A program made the position numbers and the translations under genes. From positions 1 through 41,960 of the forward strand of contig JAFXIC010000069.1 in NCBI GenBank assembly GCA_017533485.1: DNA of 41,960 bases. Reading direction: 5' to 3'. The stretch is from Oscillospiraceae bacterium. GTDB taxonomy: Bacteria; Bacillota; Clostridia; Oscillospirales; Ruminococcaceae. Below the pieces are notes generated by a model. It did not search any database, was not told the DNA's origin, and saw only the letters and a program-made list of their open reading frames with translations. Positions 33,201 to 40,664 of the stretch are shown one piece after another (within the stretch, counting starts at the first letter, position 1; every line of letters begins with the position of its first letter).

Positions 33201-34454
33201 TTATTCGTAGAGCGGGTATTTGTTGCAGATTGCGGAAACACCTTCACGGATCGCATTCGCCTTGTTTTCGAAATCGGTTGCACAAAGGTACATAAACTCA
33301 GCAATTTTCTCCATATCCTCGGTGACAAGACCGCGGCTGGTGACAGCAGGTGTACCGACACGGATACCGCTTGTGATAGACGGCTTCTCCGGATCATTCG
33401 GGATTGCATTTTTGTTGACGGTGATATAAACCTCATCGAGTCTGTGCTCAAGCTCTTTACCGGTGATATGAACCGGACGGAGGTCAACGAGCATCAGGTG
33501 GTTATCAGTACCGCCGGAAACGAGATCGAAGCCATGGGAGAGGAGACCCTTTGCGAGAGCCTGTGCATTGTCAATGACCTGCTGCTGATATGCCTTGAAT
33601 TCGGGCTTGAGCGCCTCACCGAAACAGACAGCCTTGGCAGCGATCACGTGCATCAGAGGGCCGCCCTGAATGCCGGGGAAGATTGCCTTATTGACTTTCT
33701 TCGCGATTTCCTCATCATTGGTGAGGATGAGACCGCCGCGCGGACCACGCAGTGTCTTGTGGGTTGTAGTTGTGACGACATCCGCAACGCCGATCGGGGA
33801 CTGATGGAGACCGGCAGCAACCAGACCGGCAATATGCGCCATATCGACCATCAGGAGAGCGTCATTTGCGTGAGCGATTTCAGCAAGACGGGAGAAGTCG
33901 ATGGCACGCGGATAAGCGGATGCGCCGGCAACGATCATTTTCGGGTGATGTTCTTTGACGAGTGCCTCAACCTTATCGTAATCAATATGCTCATCGTCGC
34001 CCAGACCATAGGAAACGAAGTTGAAATACTTACCGGAAAGGTTAACAGGAGAGCCGTGGGTGAGGTGACCGCCGTGTGCGAGGCTCATACCAAGAACGGT
34101 GTCGCCGGGCTGAAGGAGCGCAAAATAGACAGCAGTATTTGCCTGAGAACCGGAATGCGCCTGAACGTTGGCAAATTTCGCACCAAAGAGTTCTTTTGCG
34201 CGTGCAACAGCGATATCCTCGACGACATCGACGCATTCGCAGCCGCCGTAATAACGCTTACCGGAGTAGCCTTCTGCATACTTGTTGGTGAGAACGGAGC
34301 CCATTGCAGCCATAACAGCAGGCGAAACGATATTTTCGCTGGCAATCAGTTCGAGATTTCTTCTCTGGCGTGCAAGCTCGGTGTTCATAGCGGCGCCGAC
34401 CTCGGCGTCAACAGAGGAAACATAACCGATGGTGTCAATCAATGAATTATACAT
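33201..34454 (-). CDS. glyA: serine hydroxymethyltransferase
   Basis: 417 residues from the ATG at 34454 ([12 protein letters not shown]), with AAAGGA upstream; the reading can be extended to 34511 but without a site. Interconverts serine and glycine with tetrahydrofolate, feeding 5,10-methylene-THF into one-carbon metabolism. PLP-enzyme landmarks: [70 protein letters not shown] and the PLP lysine in [14 protein letters not shown]. It has its own promoter at 34521-34549 with a short leader in which I saw no riboswitch. Confidence 0.98.
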   Translation of the reverse strand: MYNSLIDTIGYVSSVDAEVGAAMNTELARQRRNLELIASENIVSPAVMAAMGSVLTNKYAEGYSGKRYYGGCECVDVVEDIAVARAKELFGAKFANVQAHSGSQANTAVYFALLQPGDTVLGMSLAHGGHLTHGSPVNLSGKYFNFVSYGLGDDEHIDYDKVEALVKEHHPKMIVAGASAYPRAIDFSRLAEIAHANDALLMVDMAHIAGLVAAGLHQSPIGVADVVTTTTHKTLRGPRGGLILTNDEEIAKKVNKAIFPGIQGGPLMHVIAAKAVCFGEALKPEFKAYQQQVIDNAQALAKGLLSHGFDLVSGGTDNHLMLVDLRPVHITGKELEHRLDEVYITVNKNAIPNDPEKPSITSGIRVGTPAVTSRGLVTEDMEKIAEFMYLCATDFENKANAIREGVSAICNKYPLYE

Positions 34455-34520
34455 CTTCGTACATCCTTTCCGATGAATCGTATGTGGGGGGGAGACCCCA
34501 TGATTTTTCATAACTTATCT

Positions 34521-34549
34521 ATTATAGCATATATTTCAGGAAGATGCAA
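34521..34549 (-). promoter_or_regulatory. sigma-A promoter of glyA
   Basis: Minus strand: TTGCAT, 17 bases, TATAAT, about 65 nt before the start codon. Confidence 0.85.
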
Positions 34550-34570
34550 GACCCGAAGCAAATTTTTCCG

Positions 34571-34604
34571 AAAAAAATCCGTGCTGTCTGAGACAGCACG
34601 GATT
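34571..34604 (-). terminator. intrinsic terminator of the cohesin-dockerin gene
   Basis: A 13-bp stem (AATCCGTGCTGTC/GACAGCACGGATT) with a tiny loop and seven T on the minus strand. Confidence 0.95.
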
Positions 34605-34621
34605 ATCAATGAATTCAGAAA

Positions 34622-35425
34622 TTATTTCAGCGGCATATCGGACTGATCCAGGAGTCTTGCAACGAGCTTGAGGATTGCAACAGCATCCTTACCGTCGATG
34701 TTTGAGTCAGCCTGGCAGTTTGCATTGCTCTTACCGGCAGCAGTCAGAGAAACGGTAGTATCTTCAGCTGCGATACGGCTTACGAGGATAACGTCAGAGA
34801 TATCAACAAGACCGCTGCAGTCAGCGTCGCCCCAGAGGGTAGCACCGACATCGCTGCCCTTAATGGTAACGCTGCCATCGGTAGCGTTTACGGTAGCGGG
34901 AGTGCCGGCATTCTCGAAAACGATTGCGCTGTTAGCGGAACCAGCCTGCGGATAAGCCTCACGAGCAACAGGCTCGATTTTGAGAGCAGAAGTACCGGGC
35001 TGTGCATCGCTCTTTACGGTACCGGAGATGGTGAGGAATACACCGCTCTGCTTGATCCAGTTGCTGGAATCCTCAAGACCGGTAGACCAGATGACAACAT
35101 ACTGATCGGAGCCCTTGTAGGTAGTGAAAACGGTATCACCGAGGTCGCCTTCCTTAGAAGCAGCGCCGGTGTCGCCGACAGTACCGAGGCTGACGCCGGT
35201 AATATCGAGAACGGAAGAATCGTAGCCGATTGCGAAGTCAACGGAATTGATACCGGAAGACGGTACGGAAGCGAGAGAAACATCAACCGTGAAGTTCTCG
35301 CCAGCTTTTACTTCTGCATTGCCGATGCTGACAGAAACAGAATCAGCAGCATTAACGACTGCGGACATAGAGAGCGCGGTCATAGCCATTGCCATCAGGC
35401 CGGAAATAAGTTTCATTTTTTTCAT
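34622..35425 (-). CDS. ScaC-like cohesin-dockerin adaptor scaffoldin
   Basis: 267 residues. Two close ATGs (35431 and 35425) follow GGAGG; the second gives proper spacing (9 bases) and a clean signal peptide, MKKMKLISGLMAMAMTALSM, cut after VNAAD. Residues about 27-170 form one cohesin (VSVSIGNAEVKAGENFTVDV, SVDFAIGYDSSVLDI, SGVFLTISGTVKS). Residues about 195-267 are a dockerin with calcium loops DADCSGLVDISD and ADSNIDGKD. Size and order (cohesin then dockerin, about 28 kDa) match R. flavefaciens ScaC, which docks on ScaA and changes which enzymes can bind. Unlike the classical sca cluster, no other scaffoldin lies alongside. The name scaC is not assigned because orthology cannot be tested here. 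Confidence 0.93.
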   Translation of the reverse strand: MKKMKLISGLMAMAMTALSMSAVVNAADSVSVSIGNAEVKAGENFTVDVSLASVPSSGINSVDFAIGYDSSVLDITGVSLGTVGDTGAASKEGDLGDTVFTTYKGSDQYVVIWSTGLEDSSNWIKQSGVFLTISGTVKSDAQPGTSALKIEPVAREAYPQAGSANSAIVFENAGTPATVNATDGSVTIKGSDVGATLWGDADCSGLVDISDVILVSRIAAEDTTVSLTAAGKSNANCQADSNIDGKDAVAILKLVARLLDQSDMPLK

Positions 35426-35731
35426 GTTCATACTCCTCCAAAGTATAAAGAGTGATAAGCATTGCGGCAAGACATTAAAAAGATTTGCTTGTCGCCGCCA
35501 CACGTGAATCAGAAGGTCCCCTTCTTCCTTCTATTTCACATTATGCTACTTTAATCTTAACTGAATCTGAAAGAAATAGCAATGACATATTGTATCATGT
35601 TTATGTCGGATTGCACATTTTTTGCAAATCAGCAAGATAAACTGTGACAAGATTGCGGATTCGGCGCAAGAAATTCCAAATGCCACAATGGAATTTTTAC
35701 GCTTTGCACGATACTTGTCCCATTAAATATT
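35426..35731 (-). promoter_or_regulatory. long leader of the cohesin-dockerin gene
   Basis: About 300 nt without a gene on either strand. On the minus strand it contains a stem of type GCGGCGAC/GTCTTGCCGC (35465-35498, with bulges), a GACATA/TATGTC inverted repeat (about 35584-35608), and otherwise AT-rich sequence. No full terminator is seen, unlike the CE4 leader. A weak internal promoter is possible. Confidence 0.4.
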
Positions 35732-35760
35732 ATAATACTTCAAATATGCCGAAAAGTCAA
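35732..35760 (-). promoter_or_regulatory. candidate promoter of the cohesin-dockerin gene
   Basis: Minus strand: TTGACT, 17 bases, TATTAT. Best match in the region, but it leaves a 300-nt leader. Divergent from the pflB promoter. Confidence 0.5.
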
Positions 35761-35828
35761 TGACAAATTGTGCTTTGTCCATGTCTTTTTCTGCACAAAA
35801 TTGACAGCACGGCAGAGCGTGCGGGAGA

Positions 35829-35857
35829 TTGACAAAACGAAAAGACTGTGGTATAAT
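35829..35857 (+). promoter_or_regulatory. consensus sigma-A promoter of the pflB riboswitch transcript
   Basis: TTGACA at 35829-35834, 17-base spacer, TATAAT at 35852-35857; perfect match. Transcription should start near 35864, directly before the riboswitch. Confidence 0.93.
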
Positions 35858-35861
35858 CAAA

Positions 35862-35982
35862 GCAACGGATGCCGCTGACGGAACGTGAAATGACACGATG
35901 CGGTTTCTGCCGCAGTTTTTCTGCATCATGCCGACCGTCTGGGCAGTCTCGTATCAAGCCATTGAGGGAGACTGCCCTTTTT
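35862..35982 (+). promoter_or_regulatory. ZTP riboswitch (pfl motif) with terminator expression platform
   Basis: P1 pairs GATGC (35868-35872) with GCATC (35923-35927). The conserved CTGACGGAA follows P1, then a small CGTG/CACG hairpin. The conserved 3' segment GCCGACCGTCTGGGCA (35930-35945) carries CCGTC, which can form the family pseudoknot with GACGG at 35877-35881. GGGCAGTCTC (35941-35950) then pairs with GAGACTGCCC (35968-35977) before five T: an intrinsic terminator that overlaps the conserved 3' strand. In this family ZTP/AICAR monophosphate stabilises the aptamer and blocks the terminator, turning genes on when 10-formyl-THF is low. The gene controlled here is pflB, the motif's namesake. 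Confidence 0.88.
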
Positions 35983-36016
35983 ATACTATAATAATAATAT
36001 ACAGGAGGTAGCGACT

Positions 36017-38248
36017 ATGGAATTTGCCGCATGGAAAGGCTTTGTGGACGGAGACTGGAAATCGGGGATTGATGTCCGCGGATTTATCCAGTCCAATTAT
36101 ACGCCGTATACGGGTGACGCAGGATTTCTTTCCGGTGCAACGGAACGTACACGCCGGCTGATGGATCAGCTTCGTGAATTACAGCGTCAGGAGCTCCAAA
36201 AGGGCGGAGTGCTCGATATCGACACAACCACCGTTTCCTCGCTTTGTAATTATCAGCCGGGATATCTCGATCGGGAAAATGAGCTGATTGTCGGATTGCA
36301 GACCGATGCACCGCTCAAGCGCGGCGTCAATCCGTTTGGCGGAATCCGTATGGCAAGAGAAGCCTGTGCCGCATATGGCTACCGACTGTCCGAAACGATC
36401 GAGGAATACTTTAAATATCGTACAACGCATAATGATGGTGTATTCCGAGCCTATACGCCCGAAATGAAGGCGGCAAGACATTGTGCACTGCTGACAGGAC
36501 TTCCGGACGCATACGGCAGAGGCAGAATCATCGGTGACTATCGTCGTGTCGCACTGTACGGCGTGGATGTCCTGATTGCGGAGAAGCAGAAGGATAAGCT
36601 TACGGTCGGAATGGGGAATATGGATACGGAATCCATCCGTCTGACGGAGGAGCTGTTCGAACAGATTTCATTCCTCGGAAAGCTCAAAGAGATGGCGCAG
36701 ATGTACGGATACGATATCAGCCGTCCGGCAGAGAATGCGAGAGAAGCGATGCAGTGGACGTATTTTGCGTATCTTGCAACGAATAAGGAACAGAACGGTG
36801 CTGCGATGTCGCTCGGCAGAACGAGTACATTCTTTGATATCTATATTGAGCGTGATATCCGGAACGGAGTACTGGATGAATCCGGTGCACAGGAATTGTT
36901 TGACCAGTTCGTGATGAAGCTGCGGATGGCGCGTCACCTCCGGACACCGGAATATAATGAGCTGTTCGGCGGTGATCCGATGTGGATTACGGAGAGCGTG
37001 GGCGGAATGGGTGAGAATAACCGTACACTCGTCACAAAATCGAGTTTCCGTGTGCTCAATACCTTATATACGCTCGGAAGCGCACCGGAACCAAATCTGA
37101 CCGTACTCTGGAGCAAGCGGCTTCCGGAGGGCTTCAAGCGTTTCTGTGCAAAGGTTTCGGCGGATACCGATTCCATCCAGTATGAAAATGATGATCTGAT
37201 GCGGCCGCGGTTTGGCGATGATTATGCAATTGCCTGCTGTGTATCGGCGATGAAGGTCGGAAAGCAGATGCAGTTCTTCGGTGCGCGCGCCAATCTCGCA
37301 AAGCTTCTGCTTCTCGCACTCAATGGCGGTACGGACAATGTCTTCGGAACACAGGTCGGCCCGCAGATGCCGCCGATGGACGATGAATATCTGGATTATG
37401 ATAAGGTGATGGAGCGGTTTAAGATTTACCGTACATGGCTCTGTAAGCTGTATGTGAATACGATGAACGTCATCCACTATATGCACGATAAATATGCGTA
37501 TGAAAAGACCCAGATGGCATTGCATGATACGGATGTTGAGCGGCTGATGGCGTTTGGGGTGGCAGGTTTATCTGTAATTACGGACTCGCTTTCCGCAATC
37601 AAGTATGCAAAGGTGAAGCCGATTCGGGATGAAAACGGATGGATTGTGGATTTTGAAACCGAGGGTGAATTCCCGAAATACGGCAATGATGATGACCGTG
37701 CGGATACGATCGCACAGAATATGGCGCATGAATTTATTGATGAGCTGAAGAAAACGCCGGCATACCGCGGTGCCCAGCATACGCTTTCGGTACTGACAAT
37801 CACTTCGAATGTCGCCTACGGAAAGAAGACCGGCGCAACGCCGGATGGAAGAAAGAAAGGCGAACCGTTTGCTCCGGGTGCGAATCCGATGCATAACCGG
37901 GAGCAGAACGGAGCATTGGCATCACTCAATTCGGTATCGAAGCTGTCCTATTCGGCTTGTATGGACGGTATTTCGAATACCTTCTCGATTACGCCGGATG
38001 CGCTCGGAAAGACGGAGGAAGCACGGATTTCGAATCTTGTGAACATCCTTGACGGCTACTTCCTGAATGCCGCGCATCATATCAATGTCAATGTGATGAA
38101 TCGGGAAACGCTCCTGAAAGCCTACGAGCATCCGGAGGAATATCCGAACCTGACGATCCGCGTATCGGGCTATGCCGTGAATTTCTGTAAGCTTTCGAGA
38201 GAACAGCAGCGTGAGGTAATTATGCGTACCTTCCACGAAGCGATGTAA
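36017..38248 (+). CDS. pflB: formate C-acetyltransferase (pyruvate formate-lyase)
   Basis: 743 residues, with AGGAGG 8 bases before the ATG. Converts pyruvate and CoA into acetyl-CoA and formate by glycyl-radical chemistry. The adjacent active-site cysteines are Cys407-Cys408 ([11 protein letters not shown]). The radical glycine is Gly718 in [10 protein letters not shown] near the C-terminus. Other PFL blocks are present: [40 protein letters not shown] and [16 protein letters not shown]. Expression is controlled by the upstream ZTP riboswitch. Formate feeds 10-formyl-THF for purine synthesis, which explains this control. The activase gene is at 28495. No obvious terminator is seen in the 145 nt after the stop. 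Confidence 0.98.
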   Translation: MEFAAWKGFVDGDWKSGIDVRGFIQSNYTPYTGDAGFLSGATERTRRLMDQLRELQRQELQKGGVLDIDTTTVSSLCNYQPGYLDRENELIVGLQTDAPLKRGVNPFGGIRMAREACAAYGYRLSETIEEYFKYRTTHNDGVFRAYTPEMKAARHCALLTGLPDAYGRGRIIGDYRRVALYGVDVLIAEKQKDKLTVGMGNMDTESIRLTEELFEQISFLGKLKEMAQMYGYDISRPAENAREAMQWTYFAYLATNKEQNGAAMSLGRTSTFFDIYIERDIRNGVLDESGAQELFDQFVMKLRMARHLRTPEYNELFGGDPMWITESVGGMGENNRTLVTKSSFRVLNTLYTLGSAPEPNLTVLWSKRLPEGFKRFCAKVSADTDSIQYENDDLMRPRFGDDYAIACCVSAMKVGKQMQFFGARANLAKLLLLALNGGTDNVFGTQVGPQMPPMDDEYLDYDKVMERFKIYRTWLCKLYVNTMNVIHYMHDKYAYEKTQMALHDTDVERLMAFGVAGLSVITDSLSAIKYAKVKPIRDENGWIVDFETEGEFPKYGNDDDRADTIAQNMAHEFIDELKKTPAYRGAQHTLSVLTITSNVAYGKKTGATPDGRKKGEPFAPGANPMHNREQNGALASLNSVSKLSYSACMDGISNTFSITPDALGKTEEARISNLVNILDGYFLNAAHHINVNVMNRETLLKAYEHPEEYPNLTIRVSGYAVNFCKLSREQQREVIMRTFHEAM

Positions 38249-38393
38249 TCGAATATGATTGGAAATATCCGAAGCACCGCATGAAGATTATAGCAAAAAG
38301 GACAAAAAAAGAGCGGAAATGGATTTGATTTTCAAGAACCTATCCGAAAAGTGCGGAATGGGAAGAAAATTGAGAAAAAATCCATTTTACCTC

Positions 38394-38422
38394 TTGACAA
38401 ATGGCTATATTTCTGTTATAAT
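38394..38422 (+). promoter_or_regulatory. consensus sigma-A promoter of the three-tRNA operon
   Basis: TTGACA at 38394-38399, 17-base spacer, TATAAT at 38417-38422. Confidence 0.93.
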
Positions 38423-38465
38423 ATTTCATGCGGTGTTAAGGAAATACCGTATGGTTGCTGAGGAT

Positions 38466-38539
<74 letters not shown>

Positions 38540-38545
38540 TTGTAT

Positions 38546-38619
38546 GCGCCTTTAACTCAGCTGGATAGAGTAACTGCCTTCTAAGCAGTAAGCCATTGGT
38601 TCGAATCCAATAAGGCGCG
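38546..38619 (+). tRNA. tRNA-Arg (anticodon TCT)
   Basis: Acceptor GCGCCTT pairs with AAGGCGC; anticodon loop CTTCTAA gives TCT; discriminator G; CCA not encoded. Six bases after tRNA-Gly. Confidence 0.96.
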
Positions 38620-38658
38620 TATTTGCTTACAAATCGGAGATATTCTCCGCATAGATAT

Positions 38659-38733
38659 GGTGGGTATAGCTTAGTCGGTTAAAGCGTCGGATTGTGGTCC
38701 CGAAGACCAAGGGTTCGATTCCCTTTACCCACC
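38659..38733 (+). tRNA. tRNA-His (anticodon GTG)
   Basis: Anticodon loop TTGTGGT gives GTG. The acceptor stem GTGGGTA/TACCCAC is extended by G-1 (38659) opposite C73 (38733), the identity element of tRNA-His. CCA not encoded. Confidence 0.96.
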
Positions 38734-38736
38734 CTC

Positions 38737-38769
38737 AAAAATCCTTATTCCTGGCAATAAGGATTTTTC
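38737..38769 (+). terminator. intrinsic terminator of the tRNA operon
   Basis: AAAAATCCTTATT pairs with AATAAGGATTTTT (13 bp) around a 6-nt loop, immediately after tRNA-His. Confidence 0.93.
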
Positions 38770-38782
38770 TTTTGGGCAAAAT

Positions 38783-38821
38783 AAAAAAATGAGGAATCCT
38801 TTGGCGCGGGATTCCTCATTT
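38783..38821 (-). terminator. intrinsic terminator of the degV-family gene
   Basis: AAATGAGGAATCC pairs with GGATTCCTCATTT; seven A at 38783-38789 give the T-run on the minus strand. It follows the degV-family stop by 40 nt. Confidence 0.9.
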
Positions 38822-38860
38822 GCGATTTTGTGCGATTGTGAATTCGGTTTGCGGATGGGA

Positions 38861-39724
38861 TTATGCTCTTGCTGTACCCATGTAAAAGAGCGCGATGGTG
38901 CCGGGGCCTGCGTGCGCACCGATCACAGGGCCGATTTCACCGATGGTTACTGCGGAAACACCATGCTCTTTTTGCAGAACATCCTTCAGGAATTCCGCGT
39001 CCTCCATGGCGTCGGCTTGTGAGATAAAGACAGGCTCCTTCGGATTTCCGTTATCTTCTTTGAAATGGGCAGCGAGTGTGAGGAGGGAATTTTTTCTGCC
39101 GCGGACTTTCGCGTGTGCAGTCAGCTTTCCCTCGTTTGTGACATACATAATGGGCTTGATGCCGAGGAGTGTGCCTGCCATTGCAGAAAGGCTGCCGACT
39201 CTACCGCCGCGGCGCAGAAACATCAGATCATCGACTGTAAACCAGTGGATGGTATGAAGCCGCTGGTTGGTGACATATTCGGCGAGTTCTTCGAGTGACA
39301 TTCCGGCTTCACGTTTTTCTGCGGCATAATATACGAGGAGTCCTTCGCCCATGCAGGCGGAAAGGGAGTCGATGATGATAATTTTCCGATCGGGATATTC
39401 TTCTCTGAGTTCTTCTGCCGCAATCTGACCGGTTGCGTGCATACAGCTCAGCGCAGAAGAGAGGGAGATATAGAGGATATCCTTGCCCTGCTGAAGAATT
39501 TTGGTAAAGACATCGCGGAACAGCGAAAGGTTTGCGGCAGAAGTACAGGCGACTTGTCCATCGCGCAAAGCCTGATAGAAATCGGTGCCGCGGAGTGCAC
39601 AGGGCAGAGCGGGGGCATCCTTCATAAATACGTTAAGCGGTACCGCCGGTATGCCGAGACGCTCCAGCATTTCGGGTGCGAGATCACAGGCGGTGTCGGT
39701 GACGATCACATAACTTTGTTCCAT
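38861..39724 (-). CDS. DegV family fatty-acid-binding protein
   Basis: 287 residues from the ATG giving MEQSYVIVTDTACDL, with AGGAGA 8 bases upstream. It has the two-domain DegV/EDD fold: VTDTACDLAPEML at the N-terminus, FYQALRDGQVACTSAAN, ILYISLSSALSCMHATG, IIDSLSACMGEGLLVYYA, DDLMFLRRGGRVGS and the C-terminal IGPVIGAHAGPGTIALFY. Family members bind a single fatty acid and, as FakB proteins, present exogenous fatty acids to the kinase FakA for phosphorylation. FakA is not in the window, so function stays at family level. Single-gene transcript with its own promoter and terminator. Confidence 0.95.
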   Translation of the reverse strand: MEQSYVIVTDTACDLAPEMLERLGIPAVPLNVFMKDAPALPCALRGTDFYQALRDGQVACTSAANLSLFRDVFTKILQQGKDILYISLSSALSCMHATGQIAAEELREEYPDRKIIIIDSLSACMGEGLLVYYAAEKREAGMSLEELAEYVTNQRLHTIHWFTVDDLMFLRRGGRVGSLSAMAGTLLGIKPIMYVTNEGKLTAHAKVRGRKNSLLTLAAHFKEDNGNPKEPVFISQADAMEDAEFLKDVLQKEHGVSAVTIGEIGPVIGAHAGPGTIALFYMGTARA

Positions 39725-39765
39725 AATGATTCTCCTTTGGGGATTCATAATCTGTTGATAAGACT

Positions 39766-39794
39766 ATTATACAGCAATTGTGCAGTGTTGTCAC
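39766..39794 (-). promoter_or_regulatory. promoter of the degV-family gene
   Basis: Minus strand: GTGACA, 17 bases, TATAAT, about 42 nt before the start codon. Confidence 0.78.
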
Positions 39795-39835
39795 GATACT
39801 CTTTAAAATGCATCGGAAACCAAGGGTAGAGGTGC

Positions 39836-39864
39836 GGTAGAGTGTCGAAAAAAGGGACTCTACC
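39836..39864 (+). promoter_or_regulatory. inverted repeat upstream of the XRE regulator, possible operator
   Basis: GGTAGAGT at 39836-39843 and ACTCTACC at 39857-39864 are perfect inverted halves separated by 13 nt; a further GGTAGAGG lies just upstream at about 39825. It sits 29 nt before the -35 box of the XRE gene, in the divergent intergenic region. Confidence 0.35.
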
Positions 39865-39892
39865 GGCGGGAGAGTCTGTGATTATTTCGTAC

Positions 39893-39921
39893 TTGCATTC
39901 TTTGGGAATCTGTGTTATAAT
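39893..39921 (+). promoter_or_regulatory. sigma-A promoter of the XRE regulator
   Basis: TTGCAT at 39893-39898, 17-base spacer, TATAAT at 39916-39921. Confidence 0.85.
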
Positions 39922-39951
39922 AGAAGAAAGAACCGGAAAGGCGGGAATGAT

Positions 39952-40641
39952 TTGGAAGAAATTAAGAAAACAGTTGCGGAAAATCTGACCGCACTTCGAA
40001 AAGAACATCATTATACACAGCTTCAGCTTGCAGAATTGCTGCATTATTCAGATAAGGCTGTGTCGAAATGGGAGCGTGGAGAATCGCTGCCGGACTTGGT
40101 GGTATTAAAACAGATTGCGGATTTATATCATGTAACACTGGATGATCTGGTGACGAACGCAGAAGAACGAAGACAGCGTGCGGAAGCTGCCGCGGCGGCT
40201 TCTGTGCAGCGTGCACAGACAGCGGCTCCGGAATCGGAGGATGCCGCGTCAGGAAAACCGCGGCTGCGGACGCGCGTGATTGTAACCGCATTATCCGGAC
40301 TGCTGGTATGGCTGATCGCGACGATTGCATTTGTGACGCTGGATATATTCGCACCGGATGTTGTCATTTCGCCGTATATGTTTTTGTATGCATTGCCGCT
40401 GACGACGATTGTGATATTGGTATTCAATTCAATCTGGTTCAACCGCCGTACCAATTATGTGATTATATCGGTATTGATGTGGCTGGTGCTGCTGACGATA
40501 TATTTATCATTCCTGAAATATAATATCTGGAAGATTTTCTGGATCGGAATTCCGGCACAGGTTATTATTTTTCTCTGGTCACGCCTCAAACCGTCCCGCC
40601 CGAAGGCACCTGTCTCAACAAATCACGCAGACATGAGCTGA
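39952..40641 (+). CDS. XRE-family HTH protein with membrane domain
   Basis: 229 residues with a TTG start (nearby ATGs are out of frame); the ribosome binding site is weak (GGAAAGGCGGG). Residues about 5-62 are an HTH_3 domain (ALRKEHHYTQLQLAELLHYS, KAVSKWERGESLPDL, IADLYHVTLDDLV). An Ala/Glu-rich linker (about 68-102) leads to about four hydrophobic helices (from about 106: VIVTALSGLLVWLIATIAFV) and a basic C-terminal tail. Membrane-tethered XRE regulators of this type are common in Firmicutes and are thought to sense membrane or surface conditions. The target is unknown; a palindrome at 39836-39864 upstream of its own promoter is a candidate site. It ends two codons into a hairpin shared with the convergent flippase gene. 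Confidence 0.9.
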   Translation: MEEIKKTVAENLTALRKEHHYTQLQLAELLHYSDKAVSKWERGESLPDLVVLKQIADLYHVTLDDLVTNAEERRQRAEAAAAASVQRAQTAAPESEDAASGKPRLRTRVIVTALSGLLVWLIATIAFVTLDIFAPDVVISPYMFLYALPLTTIVILVFNSIWFNRRTNYVIISVLMWLVLLTIYLSFLKYNIWKIFWIGIPAQVIIFLWSRLKPSRPKAPVSTNHADMS

Positions 40642-40664
40642 AACGCTCATGCCTGCGCTTTTTT
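40624..40664 (+). terminator. intrinsic terminator overlapping two convergent gene ends
   Basis: CGCAGACATGAGC pairs with GCTCATGCCTGCG (one mismatch) around TGAAAC, followed by six T. The stop codon of the XRE gene (40639-40641) lies at the loop and the stop of the minus-strand flippase gene (40647-40649) in the 3' arm. Confidence 0.85.

Noticed and set aside
33120-34445. 441-residue open frame antisense to glyA
   Set aside because: glyA is unmistakable on the minus strand; the antisense frame has no ribosome binding site or recognisable motif.
34455-34520. Riboswitch in the glyA leader
   Set aside because: The leader is about 60 nt with only a short GGGG/CCCC stem; no THF, ZTP or glycine aptamer motif is present.
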